Shown: piece by piece, positions 15,785 through 22,958 of the stretch
Position numbering within the stretch: position 1 is the first letter of the stretch
How the letters are laid out: every line of letters begins with the position of its first letter
Assembly: GCF_040655075.1 (NCBI RefSeq)
Contig: NZ_JBFAJC010000023.1
Span: forward strand, 98,444-162,443
Reading direction: 5' to 3'
DNA from: Actinoallomurus sp040655075
GTDB taxonomy: Bacteria; Actinomycetota; Actinomycetes; Streptosporangiales; Streptosporangiaceae
Length of the DNA stretch: 64,000 nt
The notes under the pieces: generated by a model
What the model was told of the DNA's origin: nothing
Databases searched by the model: none
What the model saw: only the letters and a program-made list of their open reading frames with translations
Program-made: the position numbers and the translations under genes

Positions 15785-16492
15785 TCAGTGGACGGCGATG
15801 TCAGCCATGTCGATGGCGACGAAGACGATCTGGTCGTCGCCCATTGGGGCGTAGGCCCGTCGCGTGGCGGGGATGACGATGCCGTCGACGTCGCGGTAGT
15901 CGGCGGCGTAAAGCTGCGACTCGACCGTCCGGCCGACGATGTCGATGGTGAAGTCGTGGCGGCGCAGCAACCCGTCCGGGCCGAAGCAGAACACCTGCGT
16001 GCGGGTGTGGCTCTTGATGTGTTCGGGGAAGGTCACTTTCAGCCGCCGCCATGTTTCACCGTCGGCCTCAATCGGGGCGATCTCCTCGCAGACGAACCCC
16101 GGCCAGGTGAACAAGAACGGCGTATTCAGGTACGTCCACAGTGCTTCACCGGTGAAGTACGCGAGATGCAGGTCGTCCCACGGCGTCCCGAACTGGTGGC
16201 CGTCGAACGACCGTTCCGGGTCGTCGCGTGCCTCGACCACCGTGCCGATCGGTCGTTGCAGGACGACCCGGTCGGGTTCGAAGACCGACCGTCGGTCCTG
16301 GCCGACGAAGTCCATGGTCAGCCGTTCCCGCGTGGTGTCCACCTCGAAGCGGACCTTCGTCAGCGCGTCGCCTTGTCCCTTGATCTGCCAGAAGGCCCCG
16401 GTGATGGCGGCGTCGACAGCGATCGTGTGGATCCGGTTCCACCGGTCCACGCCACCGTGCGCGGCGACGGCGCTCGCGAGTAGATCGTTCAT
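15785..16492 (-). CDS. conserved hypothetical protein, beta-rich (LolA/MucB-like impression)
   Basis: The 235-residue protein starts ASAVAAHGGVDRWNRIHTIAVDAAITGAFW, resembling the first helix and strand of lipoprotein-carrier-like beta sheets. It continues with repeated amphipathic strands (VRFEVDTTRERLTMDFVGQDRRSVFEPDRVVLQ; HDFTIDIVGRTVESQLYAADYRDVDGIVIPATRRAY). It has no signal peptide or cysteine lipobox, so it is probably cytoplasmic. Similar proteins occur widely in actinomycetes without known function. It sits in the middle of the SDR/DUF899/sigma operon. Confidence 0.72.
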   Translation of the reverse strand: MNDLLASAVAAHGGVDRWNRIHTIAVDAAITGAFWQIKGQGDALTKVRFEVDTTRERLTMDFVGQDRRSVFEPDRVVLQRPIGTVVEARDDPERSFDGHQFGTPWDDLHLAYFTGEALWTYLNTPFLFTWPGFVCEEIAPIEADGETWRRLKVTFPEHIKSHTRTQVFCFGPDGLLRRHDFTIDIVGRTVESQLYAADYRDVDGIVIPATRRAYAPMGDDQIVFVAIDMADIAVH

Positions 16493-16515
16493 TGCTCTTA
16501 CTCCTCTGTAGGGAT

Positions 16516-16544
16516 GCCCCGGCCGCCGTTTCGGCGGCCGGGGC
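16516..16544 (-). terminator. intra-operon GC hairpin
   Basis: A perfect 13-bp stem with a TTT loop lies between the stop of the SDR gene (16553) and the start of the next gene (16492). It is as strong as the terminators elsewhere in the window. It may partially terminate or stabilise the upstream SDR transcripts and so reduce expression of the distal sigma genes. Confidence 0.6.
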
Positions 16545-16552
16545 GAGTCGGG

Positions 16553-17344
16553 TCAGTCGACGATGATTCCGCCGGTCAGGTTGGCGACGGTGCCAGTCAT
16601 CGCGGATGCCCGGTCGGAGGCGAGGAACACCGCCGCTTCCGTGAGTTCGGCCAGCGTGGTCGGGCGCTTGCGGTGGCTCATACCACTCGCTAGCGCAGTG
16701 AACTGCTCCTTGGTGATCCCCAGCGCGTCGGCGTGCAGCCCGTACACGACGTCGATGACCGGTGTCTCCACCATGCCCGTGGTGCGTAGGCAGATCGCGC
16801 GAACACCGTGCTGGGCCCATTCGGCCGACAGCGCGCGGTTGAGACCTTCCATCGCCGCCCAGCCGACGCTCATGCCGCCCACCAGGGGCAGTGGCAAGCG
16901 GGCCGGTTCGGGTGTGTGCATCATGATCACCCCCGACCGCCGGGCGATCATGTGCCGTGCGGCGGATTTCGCGGTGATGAAATGAGCCTGGGCATACGTG
17001 GTGATCGGGCGCAGGAAATTCTCGACCGGCAGTTCGGTGAGCGGTATTCCCTGCAATCCCACGGGCGAGATTCCGATCGCGTTGAACGACACGTCGATGC
17101 TGCCGGCGTCGGCGACGACCGCGTCCAGGTGCTCGGTCACGGATTTCTCGTTCCCGGCGTCCACCACGGCGGTCTCGACCGCTCCACCCGCGGCGGAGAT
17201 CTCCTTCGCGACCGTGTCGATGACGTCGAGATTTCGCGCAGTCAGGAACACCCTGGCACCTTCGTGAGCGAAACCGCGGGCCACCGCATTACCGACCGCG
17301 CCGCCCGCGCCGTAGACGACGACATTCTTGTTTTCCAGCAACAT
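16553..17344 (-). CDS. SDR-family protein lacking the Tyr-Lys catalytic pair
   Basis: The 263-residue Rossmann protein has the nucleotide loop VVVYGAGGAVGNAVARGF (residues ~8-25) and the SDR layout through NAIGIS and the helix that normally carries YxxxK. At that position it reads GGMSVGWAAMEGLNRALSAEW, so the catalytic tyrosine and lysine are not visible. The C-terminus (FLASDRASAMTGTVANLTGGIIVD) is typical SDR. ATG 17344 is used, 21 bases downstream of the classical SDR gene. It may be a binding or regulatory partner of that enzyme, or use an alternative mechanism. Confidence 0.82.
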   Translation of the reverse strand: MLLENKNVVVYGAGGAVGNAVARGFAHEGARVFLTARNLDVIDTVAKEISAAGGAVETAVVDAGNEKSVTEHLDAVVADAGSIDVSFNAIGISPVGLQGIPLTELPVENFLRPITTYAQAHFITAKSAARHMIARRSGVIMMHTPEPARLPLPLVGGMSVGWAAMEGLNRALSAEWAQHGVRAICLRTTGMVETPVIDVVYGLHADALGITKEQFTALASGMSHRKRPTTLAELTEAAVFLASDRASAMTGTVANLTGGIIVD

Positions 17345-17364
17345 AACCTTCTCTTTCTGGTTGC

Positions 17365-18123
17365 TCACGCCATCGCGTGAAGTCCGTGGCCGGTGAGCTG
17401 GTACTCCCGGTGCTCGTCCTGGTTGTCGGTGTCCTGGCACAGCCGCGCGATCTCGGCACCGACGATGGCCGGCGTGAGAAGCGGTTCCAGTGCCGCCGCG
17501 AATGTGTTGGTGTCAATTCCCTGCCGCTGGGCGTATGCGGCGACCCCAGCGGCGCCGAGTTCGGTGGCAGGCGTCAGTTGCGGCAGCACGGTGGCGAAGC
17601 CGATGCCGAGTTGGGCGCGGCGGGATTCATCGGCGGCGTATCCGGCGAGAAATCGGATCATCGCCTTTGCGCCCGAGTATCCGCCGCTGAGCGGTGAGCC
17701 GCGCAGGGCAGCCCCGCTGGATATCGCCACCACCAGGCTGCCTGGCGTCAGCGGGTGGCGCAGTGCCGCGCGGATCCAATGGAAAGCGTGTTGGGTGTCG
17801 ACCTGCCAGTTGCGGCTGAACGATTCCCAGGACTGTTCGTGTACCGGGCCGATGGCGGGTGTCGCGCCCGCGTTGAGCACGAGCAACGTCGGTTGGTGTT
17901 GCTCGATCAGGGTGCGGGCGGTCACCGCGTCGGTCGCGTCGGCGACAACCGGGACGAACGCCGCCCCCAATCGTCGGTGCACGTCCGCCAATGCGTCAGC
18001 GGTGCGCGCAACGCCGACGACCTGGTGACCTTGGTCGATCAGCGCGGCGGCGATCGCCGATCCGAAGCCGCGGCCCGCTCCGGTGACCACCGCCGTGGTC
18101 TGTGACTGGCGCGTTGAGCTCAT
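17365..18123 (-). CDS. short-chain dehydrogenase/reductase, first gene of operon
   Basis: This classical SDR of 252 residues has TGAGRGFGSAIA (NAD(P)-binding, residues ~14-25), LVLNAGAT (~81-88) and the catalytic Ser in ISSGAALRG with Tyr-x-x-x-Lys in GGYSGAKAM (~147-155). It probably oxidises or reduces a small alcohol or ketone. It heads the leftward operon (18123 to 13830) that ends with the SigG-like sigma factor and the region-2-like protein. The region upstream contains only decayed sequence, so the promoter should lie within 18124-18180. Confidence 0.9.
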   Translation of the reverse strand: MSSTRQSQTTAVVTGAGRGFGSAIAAALIDQGHQVVGVARTADALADVHRRLGAAFVPVVADATDAVTARTLIEQHQPTLLVLNAGATPAIGPVHEQSWESFSRNWQVDTQHAFHWIRAALRHPLTPGSLVVAISSGAALRGSPLSGGYSGAKAMIRFLAGYAADESRRAQLGIGFATVLPQLTPATELGAAGVAAYAQRQGIDTNTFAAALEPLLTPAIVGAEIARLCQDTDNQDEHREYQLTGHGLHAMA

Positions 18124-18235
18124 ACCTGTACAGAGGCGAGCTCACCGCGAAAGTCATCGCTGCGGCTCGGTTCGGGTTGCCGACACGGATTCGTCGAACA
18201 ACCTCAGCGCCATCACCCCATGCGCGGCGATACCG

Positions 18236-18321
18236 CCCGCACACCGCCGCGGCGACCATCGCGACACGCTGTCGTCGCGGAACAACCTCGCCGGCGCCTA
18301 CCAGCCGGCTGGGGACCTAGG
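18236..18321 (+). pseudogene. kinesin-light-chain-type TPR repeat remnant
   Basis: The translated stretch GDHRDTLSSRNNLAGAYQPAGDLG matches one repeat of the tetratricopeptide modules (consensus HPDTLxSRNNLAxAYxxAGDL) found in actinomycete NB-ARC/TPR proteins. No flanking repeats, start or domain are present. The surrounding 18124-18419 sequence shows no other coding signal, so this is debris of a larger deleted gene. Confidence 0.55.
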
Positions 18322-18419
18322 CCCTGGGTTCCTCGTCGAGATCGACGCCATCGCGGTCGTGTGACGCCCCCGCGCCGTCAACACGGAAAGTCTCGCCAAG
18401 GAAGCCCGTGGAAGGCGAC

Positions 18420-18698
18420 TTAGCGTGACTCTTCGAGTTCCTCCCACTCCCGGCACGGGTCGCAGATCCGCAGTCCCCCGCCTCAGGCCAGGCAGCGCTC
18501 GCAGCTGCGGAGCCGGTCTCGGTGGCCGGGTGGCGTGCCGGGAAGGACGAGGACCGGACCGCGCCGGTGTTGGAGCAGGCCCGCGTGGTCGAGCGCGTCG
18601 GCCAGTGCCGAGCGGTCAAACTGTCCCGGGAGCTGGCGGAGGTCTTCCTCCCGGACGAGGCGGTCGCCGTCCCGAGCGGCCAACGCGAGGCGCGCCAT
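18420..18698 (-). pseudogene. CxxC...CxxC small protein split by an in-frame TGA
   Basis: An ATG at 18698, two bases after the PfkB kinase stop codon, opens a 71-codon frame ending RSCERCLA and TGA at 18483-18485. The same frame continues after the TGA for 20 sense codons (GGGLRICDPCREWEELEESR) to a TAA at 18420. Together the parts give two CxxC pairs 10-12 residues apart, a zinc-knuckle arrangement. Either the real protein ends at the TGA and has lost the second pair, or the TGA is a mutation, a sequencing error or a read-through site. The N-terminal part (RLVREEDLRQLPGQFDRSALADALDHAG) is helical and of unknown function. Confidence 0.5.
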
Positions 18699-18700
18699 CG

Positions 18701-19663
18701 TCAGGCTTCCCTGTCGGCGGCGAGCCGTTCGTGGGTGACATCGGCGTGCGCTGATGCGGGATCCGCCGCGCGCAGGGCCTCTGCGGAGATGAGGGCGGTC
18801 GAGCCCGGTGCCGTACAGGCGTAGGCGCCCGCAACCGTGCCGAGGCGGGCGCAGTCCCGTACGTCCCGGCCGGTGAGCCTGCCGTACAGGAAACCGCAGA
18901 CGAAGGCGTCACCGGCTCCGTTGGAGTCCACCGCCGGTGCGGGCGGGACGGCGGCCGGGAGGTGCAGGGGGGTCGTGTCGCCGTCGCGGGTGAGCAGGTA
19001 GGCCCCGTCCGCGCCGGCCGTGGCGACGACGATCTCCGCGCGGCCCTCGCGGAGGATCTCCCGCATCAGCGTGGGGGTGCGGTCGCCCGCCTTCGCGGCG
19101 CTGAAGAAGACGAGGTCGGAGCGGAGGGCGAACTCCCGGTGATGGTCGGCCGCTCCGTCCCAGTCGTGCAGGTCCGTGGAGACCGGGACGCCGAGGGTCT
19201 CGATGTCGTCGTAGAGGAAGCGCGTGAAGTTCATGATGGACAGGTGGACGTGCCGTGCCCGGCGGAGCCAGGGCAGATAGTGGTCCCGGGGCATCCGCAG
19301 GTCGGCGGGGTCGCGGCCGTCGTAGAAGGACATCCGGCGGCCGGTCGCGTCCACCAGGTTCACCGCGCGGCGCGTGCCGGCGGGGGAGATCAGCGGGGCG
19401 AACTCCACGTCGCCTTCGGCCAGCCGTTCGCGCACCTGTGCGCTGATCCAGTCGTCGCCGATGTAGTCGAGCAGCGCGACCTTCAGGCCGAGTGCGCGGG
19501 TGCCGAGGGCGACGTTGCCGCCGGTGTGGCCTGGCCACTCCTCGATCGGGCCGACGGGGACCGAGTCGGCGAGTGGGACCGGCAGTGAGCCGACGCGGAC
19601 GATGGTGTCCACGCCGCTGCCTCCGACCACTACGACGTCGTACGCCGCCTGCCGTGGATCCAC
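18701..19663 (-). CDS. PfkB family carbohydrate/nucleoside kinase
   Basis: The 320-residue ribokinase-like enzyme has the first PfkB signature GHTGGNVALGTRALG (residues 46-60) and the second signature DSNGAGDAFVCGF (246-258), with catalytic Asp252 and the anion-hole GAGD. It phosphorylates a sugar or nucleoside using ATP; the specificity cannot be read from the sequence. GTG 19663 is chosen because GAGGAGGAA lies just upstream; earlier in-frame starts lack such a site. A split small CxxC gene follows two bases downstream. Confidence 0.9.
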   Translation of the reverse strand: MDPRQAAYDVVVVGGSGVDTIVRVGSLPVPLADSVPVGPIEEWPGHTGGNVALGTRALGLKVALLDYIGDDWISAQVRERLAEGDVEFAPLISPAGTRRAVNLVDATGRRMSFYDGRDPADLRMPRDHYLPWLRRARHVHLSIMNFTRFLYDDIETLGVPVSTDLHDWDGAADHHREFALRSDLVFFSAAKAGDRTPTLMREILREGRAEIVVATAGADGAYLLTRDGDTTPLHLPAAVPPAPAVDSNGAGDAFVCGFLYGRLTGRDVRDCARLGTVAGAYACTAPGSTALISAEALRAADPASAHADVTHERLAADREA

Positions 19664-19718
19664 CCGTTCCTCCTCGGTTCGCCGGGCGCCAGTATGACGT
19701 CCTACGGCCGCCAGTGCG

Positions 19719-19746
19719 CTGACCACCTGGAACGTCCCCGTATGAT
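19719..19746 (+). promoter_or_regulatory. probable vegetative promoter of the lipoprotein gene
   Basis: CTGACC and TATGAT are separated by 16 bases and placed ~35 bases upstream of the GTG at 19782. This matches a SigA/HrdB-type promoter. Confidence 0.5.
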
Positions 19747-19781
19747 CACGTCTGTTTCGGCCTCGCTTTTATGGAGTTTTA

Positions 19782-20747
19782 GTGCGATACGGGATTGTCC
19801 TCGCAACCGTCGCCGTCGGTTCGCTCGTCGCCGGGTGCGGTGGTGGCGGAACCGAGCAACCCGCGGCGCACTCGTCGTCGCCGAGCGCGTCGAAGGCGGC
19901 CGCCGCCTTGACCGAGGCGCAGGCACAGGCGGTCTTCACCAACTACGAACGGGTCAACAACGAGGCGAACGCGAAGGTCTCCGACGCGCTGCTGCGCGAG
20001 AACGAGACCGGTCCGATGCTCGAGGTCGATCTCGTGGGCAACAAGCGCATCCGGGCCAAGCAGGAAACGAAGATCAAGCCGTTCCACTACAAGAGCCCCC
20101 AGTTCTTCATCCCGCACGGTGTGAGCCCCGCCTGGTTCGCGGTCTTCGCGGCGGTGAGCAGCAGCGACAAGGAGTACGTCGTCTTCGTCGACACCGGCGG
20201 CGGCAAGTACAAGGCGGCCATGGGATCGTGGCTCGCGAAGGGGCAGAAGCTCCCGTCGATCGCACGGGGTGCGGACGGCTCGGCGACGGCGGTGACGACC
20301 GGACCGGCCCTCGACGTCGGCACCCGGCTCTCCTCGTACCTGTCGTACGTCGCGGCCCGCCGGAAGGCTCCGGCGGGATTCGTTCCCGGTCCGCTGACCT
20401 TGAAGCTCGGTCAGCGCTGGGCCAAGGACGTTTACAAGATCAACAGCGGCAACCGGTGGCAGGGGCGTTCCGAGTGGGCGCCCCGGACGCAGCCCGTCTA
20501 CGCGTTGAAGACCACCGACGGTGGCGCGCTGGTCCTGAGCCCCGCTGACCAGGCGCTGAGCTACACGGCGACGCAGCCGAACGTGTGGTACCAGCCCCCT
20601 TCGGACTTCAACGGACTGGGACCGAAGCGCTACTACCACCGCTTCAGGGGCGAGTGGCTGTGGACGTTCGCGACCCAAGTGCCGCCCCAGGGCCCGGCAT
20701 CCGTCGTGGCCAGCGGCGTACACGCGATCAACGCGACCGGCAGCTGA
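19782..20747 (+). CDS. secreted lipoprotein of unknown function
   Basis: The 321-residue protein has a signal peptide and lipobox (LVAGC, Cys at residue 19) followed by a Gly/Ser/Pro-rich linker. It is therefore exported and anchored to the outer face of the membrane. The mature part is alpha/beta with strands such as EYVVFVDTGGGKYKAAMGSW and two related-looking halves (residues ~45-165 and ~170-300). This is reminiscent of actinobacterial lipoproteins with tandem NTF2-like halves. GTG 19782 is the start. Promoter and terminator are both visible, so it is monocistronic. Confidence 0.82.
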   Translation: MRYGIVLATVAVGSLVAGCGGGGTEQPAAHSSSPSASKAAAALTEAQAQAVFTNYERVNNEANAKVSDALLRENETGPMLEVDLVGNKRIRAKQETKIKPFHYKSPQFFIPHGVSPAWFAVFAAVSSSDKEYVVFVDTGGGKYKAAMGSWLAKGQKLPSIARGADGSATAVTTGPALDVGTRLSSYLSYVAARRKAPAGFVPGPLTLKLGQRWAKDVYKINSGNRWQGRSEWAPRTQPVYALKTTDGGALVLSPADQALSYTATQPNVWYQPPSDFNGLGPKRYYHRFRGEWLWTFATQVPPQGPASVVASGVHAINATGS

Positions 20748-20759
20748 CGCCGCCCGGCC

Positions 20760-20804
20760 ACCGGGCGCCCGGCGGGAACAGGCTTCCCGCTCTCGGCGCC
20801 CGGT
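20760..20804 (+). terminator. two-part hairpin terminator after the lipoprotein gene
   Basis: A 10-bp outer stem (ACCGGGCGCC with GGCGCCCGGT) encloses an inner GCGGGAA/TTCCCGC stem, 13 bases after the stop codon. It is symmetric, so it may also serve the convergent gene at 20834. Confidence 0.7.
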
Positions 20805-20833
20805 GAGGAGCGGCGCAGGCGACCCCGGTGGAC

Positions 20834-21631
20834 TCAGGCCCGCTGGGGGAGCGGCGCGTCGAGGAACGGGACCACGGCGGCCGGCAGCGCCGGGGACGTG
20901 GAGATGTCGTAGTGGGTGGTGCCGGGCAGGATCGCGAGCCGCGCGGCGGGGCGGGCCGAGCCGTCCCAGCCGGCGTCGCGGAGGCCGCCGCCGAGCAGGG
21001 CGAAGAACTCCATGATGTGCGCGGGCCGTACGGAGTCCGCGTCGGCGAAGACCAGCATGGTGGGTGCGGTGAGCGCCGCGACCTCCGCCGACCAGTCGAA
21101 GTCACGCTTCAACAGTTCGCTCGTCTTGCCGAGAAGGGCCGGAAAGTCCTCCACTCGCGGTGCGAGGCGGGCGTACAGCTCGTAGACCGGGGACTGTTTC
21201 ATCGGCTCCGCCAGATGCGGGCCCATCTGGTCCATCGTCGCCAGGACCTCCGGGAACCATCCGTCCCGCTTGCAGGGGATGGAGACCAGGACCAGGCGGC
21301 GTACGCGCCGCGGATGCTGGATCGCGGTGCGCAGGGCGACCTCGGCGCCGAGGGAGTAGCCCATCACGTCGGCGTCCGCCAGGCCCAGGTGAGCGATGAG
21401 CGCGGCGATGTCGTCGGCCATCGTCTCGGGGCGCAGCGGCCGGTCGATGTCGGCCGTGCGGCCGTGGGCCTGGAGGTCGACCGTGATCACCCGCCGGTTT
21501 TCGGCCAGCGCCTGCAGGGTCGGGCCGAACAGCTCGCCCGCGCCGAGTCCTCCGTGCAGGAGGACGAGGGGCTCGCCGGAGCCCTGCTCCTCGAAGTACA
21601 GCGACAGCCCGTTCACGTCCGCGTAGCTCAT
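20834..21631 (-). CDS. alpha/beta hydrolase
   Basis: This 265-residue alpha/beta-hydrolase has the oxyanion region LLHGGLG (residues 25-31), nucleophile elbow GYSLG (Ser93), an acidic residue in VFADADS (Asp197 or 199) and His240 in GTTHYD. The cap region is short. ATG 21631 is preferred over GTG 21634 because GGAAGGA is better spaced. Family members include esterases, lactonases and haloperoxidase-like enzymes; the substrate is unknown. It lies downstream of an epoxide hydrolase in the same direction and may be co-transcribed with it. Confidence 0.88.
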   Translation of the reverse strand: MSYADVNGLSLYFEEQGSGEPLVLLHGGLGAGELFGPTLQALAENRRVITVDLQAHGRTADIDRPLRPETMADDIAALIAHLGLADADVMGYSLGAEVALRTAIQHPRRVRRLVLVSIPCKRDGWFPEVLATMDQMGPHLAEPMKQSPVYELYARLAPRVEDFPALLGKTSELLKRDFDWSAEVAALTAPTMLVFADADSVRPAHIMEFFALLGGGLRDAGWDGSARPAARLAILPGTTHYDISTSPALPAAVVPFLDAPLPQRA

Positions 21632-21753
21632 CACGTCGTCCTTCCAGTCAGTGGTGTTCCGCCGTTCGACAGGTAGAACGTCGGCGGGCCGCGGAACTCA
21701 TCGGTTCACCGGTGATGAAGATGAAAGTCGTGAGCGTGCCGTCGCCGTCGAGG

Positions 21754-22914
21754 TCAGCGGACCAGTCGGAAGAAGGCCCGCAGCTCCTCGACGAACGGCC
21801 CGGGCTGCTCGAACGCTGCGAAGTGACCGCCCTTGTCCGGCTCGTGCCAGTACCGGATGTCGGTGAAGCGCTTCTCGGCCCACCGCTGGGATGGCCGGGG
21901 GTTCTCCTTGGGGAAGATGGAGCAACCGGCCGGGACCGTCACCACGTCCGTCGTCTCGGCGGTGAAGACCCGTTGGACCTGCTTGAAGCTCTCCCAGTAG
22001 AGCCGGGCGGCGGACGCGCCGGTCCCGGGCAGCCAGTAGAACATGAGGTTGTCGAGGAGTTCGTCGCGGGTGAGGGCGTTCTCGGGGTGACCGCCGCAGT
22101 CGGTCCAGGAGCGGAATTTCTCGATGATCCAGGCGCAGAGCAGCACCGGGGAGTCGACGAGTCCGTAGCCGATGGTCTGCGGCCGGGTGGACTGCTCCAG
22201 CGAGTATCCGTCCTCGGTCTCCTGGGCCCGCTCGAGGTCGGCGAGCGCGGCGGCCTCCGCGTCCGTGAGGTCGCCGAACGTGGCCGGGTCCGGGGCGGCC
22301 AGGGGCGGGACGAGGTGGATGCCCGCCACGTGGTCCGGATCCTGCCGGCCGATGAGCGTGGTGATGGTCGTGCCCCAGTCGGAGCCCTGCGCGCCGTACC
22401 GGTCGTAGCCGAGGCGGGCCATCAGCCGGATCCAGGCGCCGGCGATCCGCTCGACGCCCCAGCCGCGGCGGTCCGGCTTGTCGCTGAAGCCGTAGCCAGG
22501 CAGCGACGGGCACACGACGTGGAACGCGTCGCGGGCGTCGCCGCCGTACGCCGCTGGGTCGGTGAGCGGCCCGATCACCTTGAGGAACTCCACGACCGAT
22601 CCCGGCCAGCCGTGGGTGAGGATGAGCGGCAGCGCGTCCTCGTACGGCGAGCGGACGTGGAGGAAGTGGATCCCGAGCCCGTCGATGGAGGTCCGGAACT
22701 GCGGCAGGGCGTTCAGGCGCCGCTCGGTGGCCCGCCAGTCGTACTCCTCGGCCCAGTACCGGCACAGTTCGCGCAGGTAGTCCAGGGGTACGCCCTGCGA
22801 CCAGTCGTCGACCGTCTCCTCCTCCGGCCACCGCGTGCGCCTCAGGCGTTCCCGCAGGTCGCCGAGTACGGACTCGGGTACGTCGAGCTGGAACGGGATC
22901 ACGTCGTCGGTCAT
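21754..22914 (-). CDS. epoxide hydrolase (EHN/microsomal type)
   Basis: The 386-residue enzyme has the N-terminal EHN domain (PFQLDVPESVLGDLRERLRRTRWP) and an alpha/beta-hydrolase core with HGWPGS (residues 101-106). The nucleophile is Asp179 in GSDWGTT and the catalytic His lies in DKGGHFAAFEQP near the C-terminus. It converts epoxides to diols. ATG 22914 has a strong GAGGAGG site. It begins 44 bases after the HAD-GH13 fusion gene and probably belongs to the same transcript. A second, only distantly similar epoxide hydrolase is encoded at 45866. Confidence 0.9.
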   Translation of the reverse strand: MTDDVIPFQLDVPESVLGDLRERLRRTRWPEEETVDDWSQGVPLDYLRELCRYWAEEYDWRATERRLNALPQFRTSIDGLGIHFLHVRSPYEDALPLILTHGWPGSVVEFLKVIGPLTDPAAYGGDARDAFHVVCPSLPGYGFSDKPDRRGWGVERIAGAWIRLMARLGYDRYGAQGSDWGTTITTLIGRQDPDHVAGIHLVPPLAAPDPATFGDLTDAEAAALADLERAQETEDGYSLEQSTRPQTIGYGLVDSPVLLCAWIIEKFRSWTDCGGHPENALTRDELLDNLMFYWLPGTGASAARLYWESFKQVQRVFTAETTDVVTVPAGCSIFPKENPRPSQRWAEKRFTDIRYWHEPDKGGHFAAFEQPGPFVEELRAFFRLVR

Positions 22915-22958
22915 GCCGTCCTCCTCATCAGAGCGTGAGGCGCGCGTCGTCGGGCCGG

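Noticed and set aside
18483..18485. TGA as a selenocysteine codon in the CxxC protein
   Set aside because: No SECIS-like hairpin directly after the TGA and no selenoprotein family match; a mutated or erroneous codon is simpler.
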